The notes beneath the pieces are model-generated. The model worked only from the letters and a program-made list of their open reading frames with translations, was not told the DNA's origin and searched no databases. A stretch of DNA of 28,655 nucleotides from Clostridiales bacterium (GTDB taxonomy: Bacteria; Bacillota; Clostridia; Oscillospirales; Oscillospiraceae), in the NCBI GenBank assembly GCA_021205375.1, contig JAJPXR010000117.1, positions 1 through 28,655 on the forward strand. The letters are read 5' to 3'. A program made the translations under genes and the position numbers. Shown piece by piece: positions 14,891 to 22,896 of this stretch. Every line of letters begins with the position of its first letter. Position 1 is the stretch's first letter.

Positions 14891-17323
14891 ATGAACGAAG
14901 AACTGATTTCCGAATCTATCACCAATACGACCGATATGCCTGCAATGGCTCTGCGGGGGCTGACGATTTTCCCCGGTATGACCGTCCACTTCGACGTGGG
15001 CCGGGAGGCGTCCATTCGGGCGCTGAACGTCGCCATGGAGGACGGGGATACCATCTTCCTGGTGACGCAGAAGGACCTGGCCGTGGAGGAGCCGGAGCAG
15101 AAGGATCTGTACGGCATGGGCACCATTGTGGCCGTCCGTCAGATGCTCCGTCTGCCGGGGGACAACGTGCGCATTATGGTGGAGGGCCTGTCCCGCGCCC
15201 GGCTGGTGGAGCTGCGGGAGACCAAGCCCTATCTGATCGCCGCCGTGGAGAAGATTCCCAACATCACTATCTCTGGCACCCTCCGCAGCGAGGCGGTGCT
15301 GCGCCAGACCTACGAGCTGTTTGAGCATTATGCGGAGCTGTCCCCCAAGATGGCCCCGGAGGTGGTGCTGACGGTCATTTCCAGCCGGGACCCGGCTTAT
15401 CTGGCGGACTTCATCGCCCAGAACATCGCCATCCGCAGCGAGGACAAACAGGCTATTTTGGACGAGGTGCGGCCTCTCCGCCGTCTGGAAAAGCTCAACG
15501 CCATCCTCAAGCGAGAGGGCGAGGTGCTGGAGCTGGAACACGATCTGGACGACAAGATGCAGGCGCACATGAACCAGGTCCAAAAGGACTACTACCTGCG
15601 GGAACAGCTAAAGGTCATCCAGGGCGAGCTGGGCGAAGGAGAGGACAGCGACAGCGACCTCCAAGAGTACGCCGACAAAATCGCCCAGGCTGATCTGCCC
15701 CAGGAAGTAGAGGAAAAGCTCAACAAAGAGCTGAAACGGCTGGCAAAACAGCCCTTCGGCTCCGCTGAGGGGTCGGTCATCCGCAACTATCTGGACGTGT
15801 GTCTGGACTTGCCATGGAACAAGCGCACCAAGGAGCGGGTCAACCTGGACGCAGCCCGGAAGGTGCTGGACGCCGACCACTACGGCATGGAAAAGGTCAA
15901 AGAGCGCATTTTGGAGTTCATCGCGGTGCGCAAGCTGGCCCCGGACCTGCGGGGGCAGATCATCTGCCTGGTGGGGCCTCCCGGCGTGGGCAAGACCTCC
16001 ATCGCCGCGTCCCTGGCCAAGGCCATGAACCGCAAGATGGCCCGCATCTCCCTGGGCGGTATCCACGACGAGGCGGAAATTCGCGGTCACCGCAAGACCT
16101 ATATCGGGGCCATGCCCGGCCAGATCATCAAAGCCGTGGAAAAGGCGGGCAGCTCTAACCCGCTGATCCTGCTGGACGAGGTGGACAAGCTGGGCAGCGA
16201 CTACAAGGGCGACCCCTCCTCCGCGCTGCTGGAGGTGCTGGACGCTGAGCAAAACGCCACCTTCCGGGACAACTTCCTGGAGCTGCCCTTCGACCTGTCC
16301 GACGTGCTGTTTATCACCACCGCCAACGATTTGGGCGCGGTGCCTGCCCCCCTGAGGGACCGGATGGAGGTCATCGAGCTGTCCTCTTACACCGACGAGG
16401 AAAAGCTGCAAATCGCCCGCCGACACCTGCTGCCCAAGGAGATGAAGCGCCACGGCGTCAATGGCCGCAACTTCCGTGTCACGGATGACGCCATTCGGGA
16501 GATTATCGCCGGGTACACCATGGAATCCGGCGTGCGGCAGTTGGAACGGCAACTGGCTCGGCTGTGCCGCCGGGGGGCCATGCAGTTGGTCAGCGGCGAG
16601 ACCAAGCGGGTCAACGTCAACGGGGACAATCTGGAAACATTCCTGGGTATCCGCAAGTATCACCGGGAGCGGTACGACCACACGCCCCAGGTGGGCGTGG
16701 TCAACGGCCTGGCCTGGACCTCCGTGGGTGGTGAAATGCTGGAAGTGGAGGTCAACGTGCTGCCCGGCACCGGCAAGGTAGAACCTACCGGCAACCTGGG
16801 CAGCGTCATGCAGGAATCCTGCCACTCCGCCATCTCCTATATCCGCTCCGCCGCGGACAAGCTGGGGGTCCCCGCCGACTTCTACCAGAACAAGGACATT
16901 CACATCCACTTCCCGGAGGGGGCTGTCCCCAAGGACGGGCCTTCCGCTGGCGTGACCATCACCACTGCCATCGTCTCCGCCCTGACCAACACGCCGGTCA
17001 AACCTGACGTGGCTATGACCGGCGAGGTGACGCTGCGGGGCCGGGTGCTGCCCATCGGCGGGCTGCGGGAAAAGACTATGGCGGCCTACCGGGCCGGCAT
17101 GAAAACCGTTATCATCCCCAGGGACAACGAAAAGGACCTGGAGGAAATTGATCCCACCGTGGCCGGGGCGCTGCGGTTTGTCACCGCCGCCCAGGTGGAT
17201 GCGGTGCTGGCCGAGGCGCTCATCTCCCTGCCCACCGGCAGGGCGGAGGAACCGAAGCTGGAAAACACCCTGCTCCCGGTGGAACACAACGGCCCGGAAC
17301 AGGGCCTGACCATTCAACAGTGA
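14891..17323 (+). CDS. lon: Endopeptidase La (Lon protease)
   Basis: An 810-residue cytosolic ATP-dependent protease of the LonA type: N-terminal substrate domain (about 15-205), a coiled helical region, AAA+ domain with Walker A GPPGVGKT, and a C-terminal Ser-Lys protease domain. The catalytic dyad is Ser685 in KDGPSAG and Lys728 in GLREK. Length is usual for the family. ATG 14891 follows AAAGGA by nine bases. It sits in the conserved clpX-lon-yihA order and its stop is only 7 bases from yihA, so the two are co-transcribed. The last 25 residues are variable and polar. Confidence 0.98.
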   Translation: MNEELISESITNTTDMPAMALRGLTIFPGMTVHFDVGREASIRALNVAMEDGDTIFLVTQKDLAVEEPEQKDLYGMGTIVAVRQMLRLPGDNVRIMVEGLSRARLVELRETKPYLIAAVEKIPNITISGTLRSEAVLRQTYELFEHYAELSPKMAPEVVLTVISSRDPAYLADFIAQNIAIRSEDKQAILDEVRPLRRLEKLNAILKREGEVLELEHDLDDKMQAHMNQVQKDYYLREQLKVIQGELGEGEDSDSDLQEYADKIAQADLPQEVEEKLNKELKRLAKQPFGSAEGSVIRNYLDVCLDLPWNKRTKERVNLDAARKVLDADHYGMEKVKERILEFIAVRKLAPDLRGQIICLVGPPGVGKTSIAASLAKAMNRKMARISLGGIHDEAEIRGHRKTYIGAMPGQIIKAVEKAGSSNPLILLDEVDKLGSDYKGDPSSALLEVLDAEQNATFRDNFLELPFDLSDVLFITTANDLGAVPAPLRDRMEVIELSSYTDEEKLQIARRHLLPKEMKRHGVNGRNFRVTDDAIREIIAGYTMESGVRQLERQLARLCRRGAMQLVSGETKRVNVNGDNLETFLGIRKYHRERYDHTPQVGVVNGLAWTSVGGEMLEVEVNVLPGTGKVEPTGNLGSVMQESCHSAISYIRSAADKLGVPADFYQNKDIHIHFPEGAVPKDGPSAGVTITTAIVSALTNTPVKPDVAMTGEVTLRGRVLPIGGLREKTMAAYRAGMKTVIIPRDNEKDLEEIDPTVAGALRFVTAAQVDAVLAEALISLPTGRAEEPKLENTLLPVEHNGPEQGLTIQQ

Positions 17324-17330
17324 GGGAACT

Positions 17331-17915
17331 ATGAATCTGCACAACGCGGAATACGTGCGCTCCGCCGCCAAAGCGGGAGACTTCCTCCACGACGGGCGGG
17401 CGCAGATCGCCATGGCGGGGCGCTCCAACGTGGGCAAGTCCTCGGTCATCAACCGGCTGCTGGACCGCAAAAACCTGGCGCGGGTGGGCAATTCCCCCGG
17501 CAAGACCCGTCAGGTGAACTATTTTCTCATCGACAAGAGCTTTTATCTGGTGGACCTGCCCGGCTACGGCTACGCCAAGGTCTCCAAGGCGGAGCGGGAC
17601 CGCTGGGGCCAACTGATGGAGGCGTATTTTGCCGACGAGCAAATCACCCTGGGTCTGCTCATCGTGGACGCTCGGCACAAGCCCACCGCCGACGACTGCA
17701 CCATGGCCCAGTGGTTCAAGGACACCGGCTGCCCCTGCGCGGTGGTGGCCAACAAGCTGGACAAGCTGAAGAAGTCCGAGGTGGAGCCGAATTTGGCCCG
17801 CATCCGGGAGACGCTGGAGCTGGGGGAGGACGTGCCGCTGGTGGCCTTCTCCGCCGAGAAGGGGACGGGCAAGCAGGAGCTGCTGAGCCTGGTCCTGGGC
17901 TGTTTGGCGAAATAA
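17331..17915 (+). CDS. yihA: Ribosome biogenesis GTP-binding protein YihA/YsxC
   Basis: A 194-residue GTPase of the EngB/YsxC family needed for 50S assembly. G1 is GRSNVGKSS (30-38), G2 contains the GKTRQ Thr, G3 is DLPGYGYA, G4 is NKLDK and G5 is SAEKGTG. GAGGG overlaps the lon stop and precedes ATG 17331. Lying directly after lon is typical for Firmicutes. It ends in a strong terminator, closing the quality-control block. Confidence 0.97.
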   Translation: MNLHNAEYVRSAAKAGDFLHDGRAQIAMAGRSNVGKSSVINRLLDRKNLARVGNSPGKTRQVNYFLIDKSFYLVDLPGYGYAKVSKAERDRWGQLMEAYFADEQITLGLLIVDARHKPTADDCTMAQWFKDTGCPCAVVANKLDKLKKSEVEPNLARIRETLELGEDVPLVAFSAEKGTGKQELLSLVLGCLAK

Positions 17916-17925
17916 TCATAATCTT

Positions 17926-17960
17926 ACGGCCCTTTTCCCCGCAGAAAAGGGCCGTTTTTT
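17926..17960 (+). terminator. Rho-independent terminator after yihA
   Basis: A perfect 12-bp stem (ACGGCCCTTTTC 17926-17937; GAAAAGGGCCGT 17944-17955) with a 6-base loop, continuing into six T (17955-17960). The next start codon is only 22 bases further on. Confidence 0.95.
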
Positions 17961-17982
17961 GCAAGAGAAGGGAGCGTACAGT

Positions 17983-18639
17983 ATGAGGACCAACGTTTTG
18001 CTGAACACCTACGCCTTTCAGGAGCCGTGGGCGGCGGCCTGGCTGGAACGGATTTTAAAACCCGATATGCGGGTCACGGTGGTGGCCTTCTCGTTCAACG
18101 CGGGCATGGACGAGGTGCAGGCCGCCTCAGAGGGCCACCGCCAGGACTTACTGCCCGCTTTCGCCCACTATGGCATCGGCCCGGAGCAGGTGGAGCTGGT
18201 CAACTGGTTCCGGGACACCCCCCAGTCCGCCCGGCAGAAAATCGAGAGCAGCGACATCCTGTTTTTCACCGGCGGCTGGCCCGACCACATGATGTACCGG
18301 CTGGGTCGGTGGGAGCTGACGGAACTCATCGAGCAGTTCGATGGCATCGTCATGGGGTGCAGCGCCGGGGCCATGGTGCAGATGAAGCGTTACCACATCA
18401 CCCCGGACGAGGATTACCCCAACTTCGTCTATCTGTCCGGCATGGATATGCTGGACAGGTTTTACATCGAGGTCCACTACCGGGAAACCGACCTCCAGCA
18501 CGCCAGCATCGACCGGGTGCGCCGGGAGAAGGGCAAGCCCGTCTTTGCCATGTACAACGACGGCGGCCTGTTGGTGCAGGGAGACTGCGTCACGCCCATG
18601 GGCCGGGTTCGGTTGTTTTTGCCGGAAAAAACAGAATAA
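17983..18639 (+). CDS. Peptidase S51-like protein (dipeptidase E / cyanophycinase family)
   Basis: A 218-residue protein of the type 1 glutamine-amidotransferase-like fold with S51 features. The nucleophile elbow is GCSAGA with Ser127. His165 (IEVHYRE) and an acidic residue near 193 (YNDGG) could complete the triad. Members cleave Asp-X dipeptides or cyanophycin, but some are uncharacterised, so the substrate stays open. There is no signal peptide. AAGGGAG precedes ATG 17983. The start is so close to the preceding terminator that there is no room for a normal promoter downstream of it. It converges with purD. Confidence 0.85.
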   Translation: MRTNVLLNTYAFQEPWAAAWLERILKPDMRVTVVAFSFNAGMDEVQAASEGHRQDLLPAFAHYGIGPEQVELVNWFRDTPQSARQKIESSDILFFTGGWPDHMMYRLGRWELTELIEQFDGIVMGCSAGAMVQMKRYHITPDEDYPNFVYLSGMDMLDRFYIEVHYRETDLQHASIDRVRREKGKPVFAMYNDGGLLVQGDCVTPMGRVRLFLPEKTE

Positions 18640-18644
18640 AGCGT

Positions 18645-18685
18645 AAAATCCCCTCCAACCATTTGAAGCGGTTGGAGGGGATTTT
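18645..18685. terminator. Bidirectional terminator between convergent genes
   Basis: A perfect 16-bp inverted repeat (AAAATCCCCTCCAACC 18645-18660; GGTTGGAGGGGATTTT 18670-18685) with a 9-base loop. It has a four-T end on both strands and lies between the S51-like gene and purD, which face each other. Confidence 0.93.
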
Positions 18686-18699
18686 CATGTTTTAGATGG

Positions 18700-19962
18700 T
18701 CACTCCACCCACACCTTGCCGATGTCGGTGCGGAAGTGCATATCCTTCCAGGTGATGGGTTTGGCGGCGACGTAGGCGTTGTCCACCGCCTCGGCCAGGG
18801 TCGCACCGCGGGCAGTGACGCCCAGCACCCGTCCGCCGTTGGTCAGGTATTCCCCGTTGGGGCCGAACTTGGTGCCCGCGTGGAACACATAGGCGTCCTT
18901 CACCTGGTCCAGGCCGGAGATGACGTTGCCCTTCTCATAGCTGAGGGGATAGCCGCCGGAGGCCAGCACCAGGCAGCAGGCCGCACCGTCTTTCCACTGG
19001 ATGTCGATTTGGTCCAGGGTGCCGTCCACACAGGCGTTGAAGATGTCAAACAGGTCGGTGTCCAACTGGTAGAGCAGGGGCTGGGTCTCCGGGTCGCCAA
19101 AACGGGCGTTGTACTCCACCACCTTGGGGCCGGTGGGGGTCAGCATCAGGCCGAAGTAGAGCACGCCCTTGAAGGGACGGCCCTCCGCCTTCATCGCGGC
19201 CATGGTGGGGGCGAAAATCTCCCGCATACACTGCTCGGCGATTTCCGGGGTGTAGTTGGGGGAGGGGGCAAACGCGCCCATGCCGCCGGTGTTGGGGCCT
19301 TCGTTGCCGTCATAGGCCCGCTTGTGGTCCTGGGAGGACAGCATGGGGACCACGTGCTCTCCGTCGGCAAAGGCCAGCACCGTCACCTCCGGGCCGGTCA
19401 TGCACTCCTCGATGACCACCGTGGAGCCGGAAGCGCCGAACTTGCCGCCCTCCATCATGTCCTGGACGGCCTGTTTCGCCTCCTCTACCGTGGCGGCCAC
19501 GGTGACGCCCTTGCCCAGAGCCAGGCCGTCGGCCTTGACCACGATGGGCGCGCCCTGCTGGTCGATGTAGGCCAGAGCCTCCGCCTCATCGGTGAAGGTC
19601 CGGTACTGGGCGGTGGGGATGTGATATTTTGCCATCAGCTCTTTGGAGAACGCCTTGGACGCCTCGATGATGGCGGCGTTCTTGCGGGGGCCGAAGGCTT
19701 TCAGCCCGGCCTCTTCCATGGCGTCTACCATGCCCAGGGCCAGGGGATCGTCCGGGGCAACCATGACAAAGTCCATCTGATTTTCTTTGGCCCACTGGAC
19801 CATGGCATCCACGTCAGTGGCCCCGATGGGGACGCAGGTGGCCACAGAGGAAATGCCTGCGTTGCCGGGAGCGCAGTACAGCTCCGTCACCTTGGGGGAC
19901 TGGGCCAGCTTCCAGCAGATAGCGTGTTCGCGGCCACCGCCGCCGACTACTAATACTTTCAT
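18700..19962 (-). CDS. purD: Phosphoribosylamine-glycine ligase
   Basis: A 420-residue ATP-grasp enzyme for step two of purine synthesis: phosphoribosylamine plus glycine plus ATP gives GAR. The N-terminal GGGGREHA motif, the ATP-grasp core and the GDPETQP segment near residue 290 are present. ATG 19962 is chosen because AGGAG lies 8 bases before it; an in-frame GTG three codons upstream would be too close to the ribosome site. It lies away from the purE-purH operon and follows the dCMP-deaminase-family gene by 44 bases in a separate unit, ending at the bidirectional terminator. Confidence 0.96.
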   Translation of the reverse strand: MKVLVVGGGGREHAICWKLAQSPKVTELYCAPGNAGISSVATCVPIGATDVDAMVQWAKENQMDFVMVAPDDPLALGMVDAMEEAGLKAFGPRKNAAIIEASKAFSKELMAKYHIPTAQYRTFTDEAEALAYIDQQGAPIVVKADGLALGKGVTVAATVEEAKQAVQDMMEGGKFGASGSTVVIEECMTGPEVTVLAFADGEHVVPMLSSQDHKRAYDGNEGPNTGGMGAFAPSPNYTPEIAEQCMREIFAPTMAAMKAEGRPFKGVLYFGLMLTPTGPKVVEYNARFGDPETQPLLYQLDTDLFDIFNACVDGTLDQIDIQWKDGAACCLVLASGGYPLSYEKGNVISGLDQVKDAYVFHAGTKFGPNGEYLTNGGRVLGVTARGATLAEAVDNAYVAAKPITWKDMHFRTDIGKVWVE

Positions 19963-20006
19963 TTGAAACACTCCTGTTTTTTAGAATCGTGTAAAAATCG
20001 CGTCAA

Positions 20007-20495
20007 TCAGTACCCAAAGGTCCCTTCCAACGACTCATCGTTGTCAATCCAGTCCTGTACCAGAATCTCCCGGTATTCGTCCTCCGTGTCCCGGATAAAG
20101 ACGTTTTTGATGCCCGCGTTGATGATGAACCGCTTGCACAGGGAGCAGCTACAGGAATTTTTGATGTACTCCCCGGTGGAGACCTCCCGCCCGGAGAGGT
20201 ACATGGTCGCGCCAATCATCTTGTTGCGCTCGGCGCTGATGATGGCGTTTTGCTCGGCGTGGACGCTGCGGCACAGCTCGTACCGCTCTCCACGGGGGAT
20301 TTTGAGCTGCTGCCGGATGCAGTATCCCAGGTCGGTGCAGTTTTTCCGTCCCCTGGGCGCGCCTACGTAGCCGGTGGAGATGACCTCGTCGTTTTTGACG
20401 ATGACCGCTCCGTAGCGGCGGCGCAGACAGGTCCCCCGCTTGGAGACCACATCCGCCAGGTCCAGGTAATAGTTGATTTTGTCTCGTCTGGCCAT
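20007..20495 (-). CDS. dCMP deaminase family protein (ComEB-like)
   Basis: A 162-residue zinc-dependent cytidine/deoxycytidylate deaminase family protein. The zinc/catalytic motif is His79-Ala-Glu81 with Cys117 and Cys120 as further ligands (CSLC), preceded by Ser where many relatives have Pro. An extra Cys115 is adjacent. dCMP deaminases make dUMP for thymidylate; the length and the N-terminal region fit that group better than tRNA or riboflavin deaminases, but specificity is inferred. GAGGG lies before ATG 20495, 13 bases after the acetyltransferase stop. It is probably co-transcribed with purD. Confidence 0.88.
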   Translation of the reverse strand: MARRDKINYYLDLADVVSKRGTCLRRRYGAVIVKNDEVISTGYVGAPRGRKNCTDLGYCIRQQLKIPRGERYELCRSVHAEQNAIISAERNKMIGATMYLSGREVSTGEYIKNSCSCSLCKRFIINAGIKNVFIRDTEDEYREILVQDWIDNDESLEGTFGY

Positions 20496-20508
20496 TGCTT
20501 TGCCCTCG

Positions 20509-21117
20509 TCAGTAGTCTGTCACGTCGAATTTACGGTCTTTGAAATAGTAATCCCGGTCGGCCTCGGTGATTTGCCGAATCAGCTTGCAGGGGTTCCCGG
20601 CGGCGATCCAGCCCGCCGGGATGTCCTTAGTGACGACACTGCCCGCGCCAATGACCGCGTCGTCCCCGATGGTCACGCCGGGGAGGACCACCACGTTGCC
20701 GCCCAGCCAAACACGGCTCCCGATGGTGATGGGGATGCCGTACTCATAGTAGGAGAGGCGGCTGTCCGGGTGAATGGGGTGCCCTGCTGTGTAGAGGGAC
20801 ACGTTGGGGGCGAACAGACAACTGTCCCCGATAGTCACCTTGCCCACGTCCAGGATGGTCAGGTTGTAGTTGATGAAACAGCCGCTGCCCAGCTCGATGT
20901 TCCAGCCGTAGTCGCAGTGGAAGGGCGGCTCGATGCAGGAGCCTTCCCCGACCTTGCCCAACAGCTCTTGTAACTGGGCGGCGAGGGTCTCGTGTTCCCA
21001 GGGCGGCGTCTGGTTGTAGGTGTAGATTTTCCGCTTGCAGGCGTCCCGTTCCTCCGGCAACCCATCAAAATCAGCCCGGTAGGGCAGGCCCGCCAGCATC
21101 CGTTCCTTTTGGTTCAT
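20509..21117 (-). CDS. Maltose/galactoside O-acetyltransferase-type hexapeptide protein
   Basis: A 202-residue acetyl-CoA-dependent O-acetyltransferase. The N-terminal Mac domain (MNQKERMLAGLPYRA...) is followed by left-handed beta-helix hexapeptide repeats from about residue 58 to 185. The catalytic His113 is in TAGHPIH, and the C-terminal end has the GNPCKLIR loop. These enzymes acetylate sugars such as maltose or galactosides, often as detoxification, but the true acceptor is seldom known. AGGAGG-like GGAGGT precedes ATG 21117. It leads an operon with a dCMP-deaminase-family gene and purD, an unexpected grouping. Confidence 0.9.
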   Translation of the reverse strand: MNQKERMLAGLPYRADFDGLPEERDACKRKIYTYNQTPPWEHETLAAQLQELLGKVGEGSCIEPPFHCDYGWNIELGSGCFINYNLTILDVGKVTIGDSCLFAPNVSLYTAGHPIHPDSRLSYYEYGIPITIGSRVWLGGNVVVLPGVTIGDDAVIGAGSVVTKDIPAGWIAAGNPCKLIRQITEADRDYYFKDRKFDVTDY

Positions 21118-21151
21118 CGTGTACCTCCGAAAGTGATTATTTTATACTCCC

Positions 21152-21157
21152 ATTATA
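21152..21157 (-). promoter_or_regulatory. -10 element of the acetyltransferase-purD unit
   Basis: TATAAT on the minus strand, about 35 bases before the acetyltransferase start. The -35 region is poor. It lies between the MITE-like element and the gene. Confidence 0.5.
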
Positions 21158-21195
21158 CACGACTTTCCCACCGGTGAACAGCCCCTTTTTTCTAT

Positions 21196-21435
21196 TAGGT
21201 AACCCCGCACAATTAGAGCGGCGGTGTCTTGCGGCAAATTTCCGCCATAACTGCGTTGCAAAAACTTGAAATACACAAAGTATTCCTGCGTTTTTGCGCC
21301 TTGTTCTGAAGCGCTGGCCGAATGGCCGATTCCTCTTTAGCGCAAATGCAGGGAGCTATGGCCTTTAGGCAATGCGAGTCGCAGCCGAAAATTTTCTGCG
21401 CAATCCACTTTTGCCGAATTGTGCGGTGTCACCTA
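21196..21435. mobile_element. MITE-like element with terminal inverted repeats
   Basis: This fills most of the 360-base gap between the acetyltransferase gene and purH. The ends TAGGTAACCCCGCACAATT (21196-21214) and the complement of 21417-21435 match at 17 of 19 positions. If the outer TA pairs are the target duplication, the element is 236 bp (21198-21433), as expected for IS630/Tc1-mariner-type MITEs. Sub-terminal parts are also loosely inverted, and the centre has a hairpin GCAAAAAC/GTTTTTGC (21258-21297) with an inner AATAC/GTATT stem. No open reading frame of note lies inside, so it would need a transposase in trans. Confidence 0.7.
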
Positions 21436-21441
21436 TAAACC

Positions 21442-21471
21442 GAAAAAGGGCAGGGGAGTGACCCCTGCCCT
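21442..21471 (-). terminator. Terminator of the purine operon
   Basis: On the minus strand, a perfect 10-bp stem (AGGGCAGGGG / CCCCTGCCCT, loop of 5) is followed by five T. It begins 7 bases after the purH stop and directly abuts the MITE-like element. Confidence 0.92.
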
Positions 21472-21477
21472 GAGCAA

Positions 21478-22653
21478 TCAGTGATGGAACAGCCGGATAC
21501 CGGTGAAGCACATGGTAATGCCGTGGCTGTTGCAGGCCGCGATGACGTTGTCGTCCCGGATGGAGCCGCCCGGCTCGGCGATGTACTTCACTCCGGACTT
21601 GAACGCCCGCTCCACGTTATCCCCGAAGGGGAAGAAGGCGTCGGAGCCACAGGACACGTCGCTCATCTGGGCGATCCAGGCTTTTTTCTCCTCCTCGGTC
21701 AGCACTTCGGGCTTGACCTTGAAGTTCTCCTGCCACACGCCCTCGGCCAGCACGTCCTCGTACTCGTTGGAGGTGTACACGTCGATGGCGTTGTCCCGGT
21801 TGGGGCGGCGGATACCATCCACAAACTGGAGGCCCAGCACCTTGGGATGCTGACGCATCCACCAGTTGTTGGCCTTGTCGCCCGCCAGACGGGTGCAGTG
21901 GATACGGCTCTGCTGGCCCGCGCCCACGCCGATGGTCTGGCCGTCCTTGACGTAGCAGACGGAGTTGGACTGGGTGTATTTCAGGGTGATGAGGGCCACG
22001 ATCAGGTCGATTTTGGCGGCCTCGGGCAGTTCCTTGCTGTCGGTGACGATGTTGGACAGCATTTCCTCGTCGATTTTCAGGAAGTTGTGGCCCTGCTCAA
22101 AGACCACGCCGAAAATCTCCCGGCGCTCCTGAGACTTGGGGACGTAATCCGGGTCGATTTGGATGACGTTGTAGTTGCCCTTTTTCTTGGTCTTGAGGAT
22201 GGCCAGAGCCTCGTCGGTGTAGCCGGGGGCGATGATGCCGTCGGAGACCTCGTTTTTCAGGTAGGCGGCGGTGGCGGCGTCGCAGACATCGGAGAGGGCA
22301 GCCCAGTCGCCGTAGGAGCAGAGCCGGTCCGCGCCGCGGGCGCGGATGTAGGCAGCGGCGATGGGGGTGATCTCCGCGTCCTTGTCCACAAAGTAGATGG
22401 CCCGGTCGATGTCGCTGAGGGGCTTGCCCACGGCGGCCCCGGCGGGGGAGACGTGCTTGAAGGACGCGGCAGAGGGCATATCGGTGGCCTCTTTCAGCTC
22501 TTTGACCAGTTGCCAGGAGTTGAAGGCGTCCATAAAGTTGATGTAGCCGGGCTTGCCGTTGAGGACGGTGACGGGCAGCTCGCCCTCGGCCATGTAGATC
22601 TTCGAGGGCTTCTGGTTGGGGTTACAGCCGTATTTCAGTTCCAGTTCTTTCAT
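21478..22653 (-). CDS. purH: AICAR formyltransferase (PurH transformylase domain only)
   Basis: A 391-residue stand-alone phosphoribosylaminoimidazolecarboxamide formyltransferase, which adds the last carbon (formyl-THF) to make FAICAR. The Lys66-His67 catalytic pair lies in SFKHVSPAGAAVG; later blocks include GAGQQSR and CGSDAFFPF, and a terminal GGSIRDD...GITMCFTG. The usual N-terminal IMP cyclohydrolase (MGS-like) domain of bifunctional PurH is absent, so cyclisation must come from another protein, evidently the PurO-type gene upstream. ATG 22653 is picked since GGAGG is 8 bases before it; a GTG at 22659 is too near. It is the last gene of the operon. Confidence 0.94.
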   Translation of the reverse strand: MKELELKYGCNPNQKPSKIYMAEGELPVTVLNGKPGYINFMDAFNSWQLVKELKEATDMPSAASFKHVSPAGAAVGKPLSDIDRAIYFVDKDAEITPIAAAYIRARGADRLCSYGDWAALSDVCDAATAAYLKNEVSDGIIAPGYTDEALAILKTKKKGNYNVIQIDPDYVPKSQERREIFGVVFEQGHNFLKIDEEMLSNIVTDSKELPEAAKIDLIVALITLKYTQSNSVCYVKDGQTIGVGAGQQSRIHCTRLAGDKANNWWMRQHPKVLGLQFVDGIRRPNRDNAIDVYTSNEYEDVLAEGVWQENFKVKPEVLTEEEKKAWIAQMSDVSCGSDAFFPFGDNVERAFKSGVKYIAEPGGSIRDDNVIAACNSHGITMCFTGIRLFHH

Positions 22654-22700
22654 GTTCACAGCCTCCCAGATGAGTGAATTGGTTGTTCTGATTGCTCAGC

Positions 22701-22728
22701 ATGATAGCTGTTAGTGGTAGGTGGTCAG
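22701..22728 (-). promoter_or_regulatory. Weak candidate promoter for purH
   Basis: On the minus strand, CTGACC (22723-22728) and TATCAT (22701-22706) are 16 bases apart, within the 243-base gap between purO and purH. Each matches consensus only partly. The rest of this gap holds the palindromic repeat at 22803-22861 and otherwise nothing I can identify. Confidence 0.28.
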
Positions 22729-22802
22729 TTGTAGAATGGTGGTTCTCGGTGGAAAACTGGTGCTATACTGAGAAAAAGCTCTGACCAAACGATAAGCACT
22801 AT

Positions 22803-22861
22803 CCCCTCTTGCCTCCCCTGAAAGGGGAGGAGGGCCGCCGCCGCAGGCGGTGGCGGAGGGG
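22803..22861. repeat. REP-like palindromic intergenic repeat
   Basis: Outer arms CCCCTC (22803-22808) and GAGGGG (22856-22861) enclose two hairpins: CCTCCCCT-GAA-AGGGGAGG (22812-22830) and a 9-bp GC-rich stem (22835-22843 with 22848-22856, one G-T pair; its last G is shared with the outer arm). The result is a cruciform-like fold. GC-rich elements of this general form are frequent between genes in related Clostridia, but copy number cannot be seen here. It lies inside the purine operon, between purO and purH. Confidence 0.65.
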
Positions 22862-22896
22862 TTTCACGTCAAAGCTGAGCAAAAGGGATAGAAAAG

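Noticed and set aside
15608..17503. Very long antisense open frame (631 codons) opposite lon; similar ones oppose tig, clpP/clpX and the isomerase
   Set aside because: They are shadows of GC-rich codon use: low-complexity His/Gln/Val/Leu/Gly products, no ribosome sites, and each lies opposite a secure gene.
19963..19971. Upstream GTG start for purD
   Set aside because: It directly abuts the AGGAG site; ATG 19962 has correct spacing and matches the family start.
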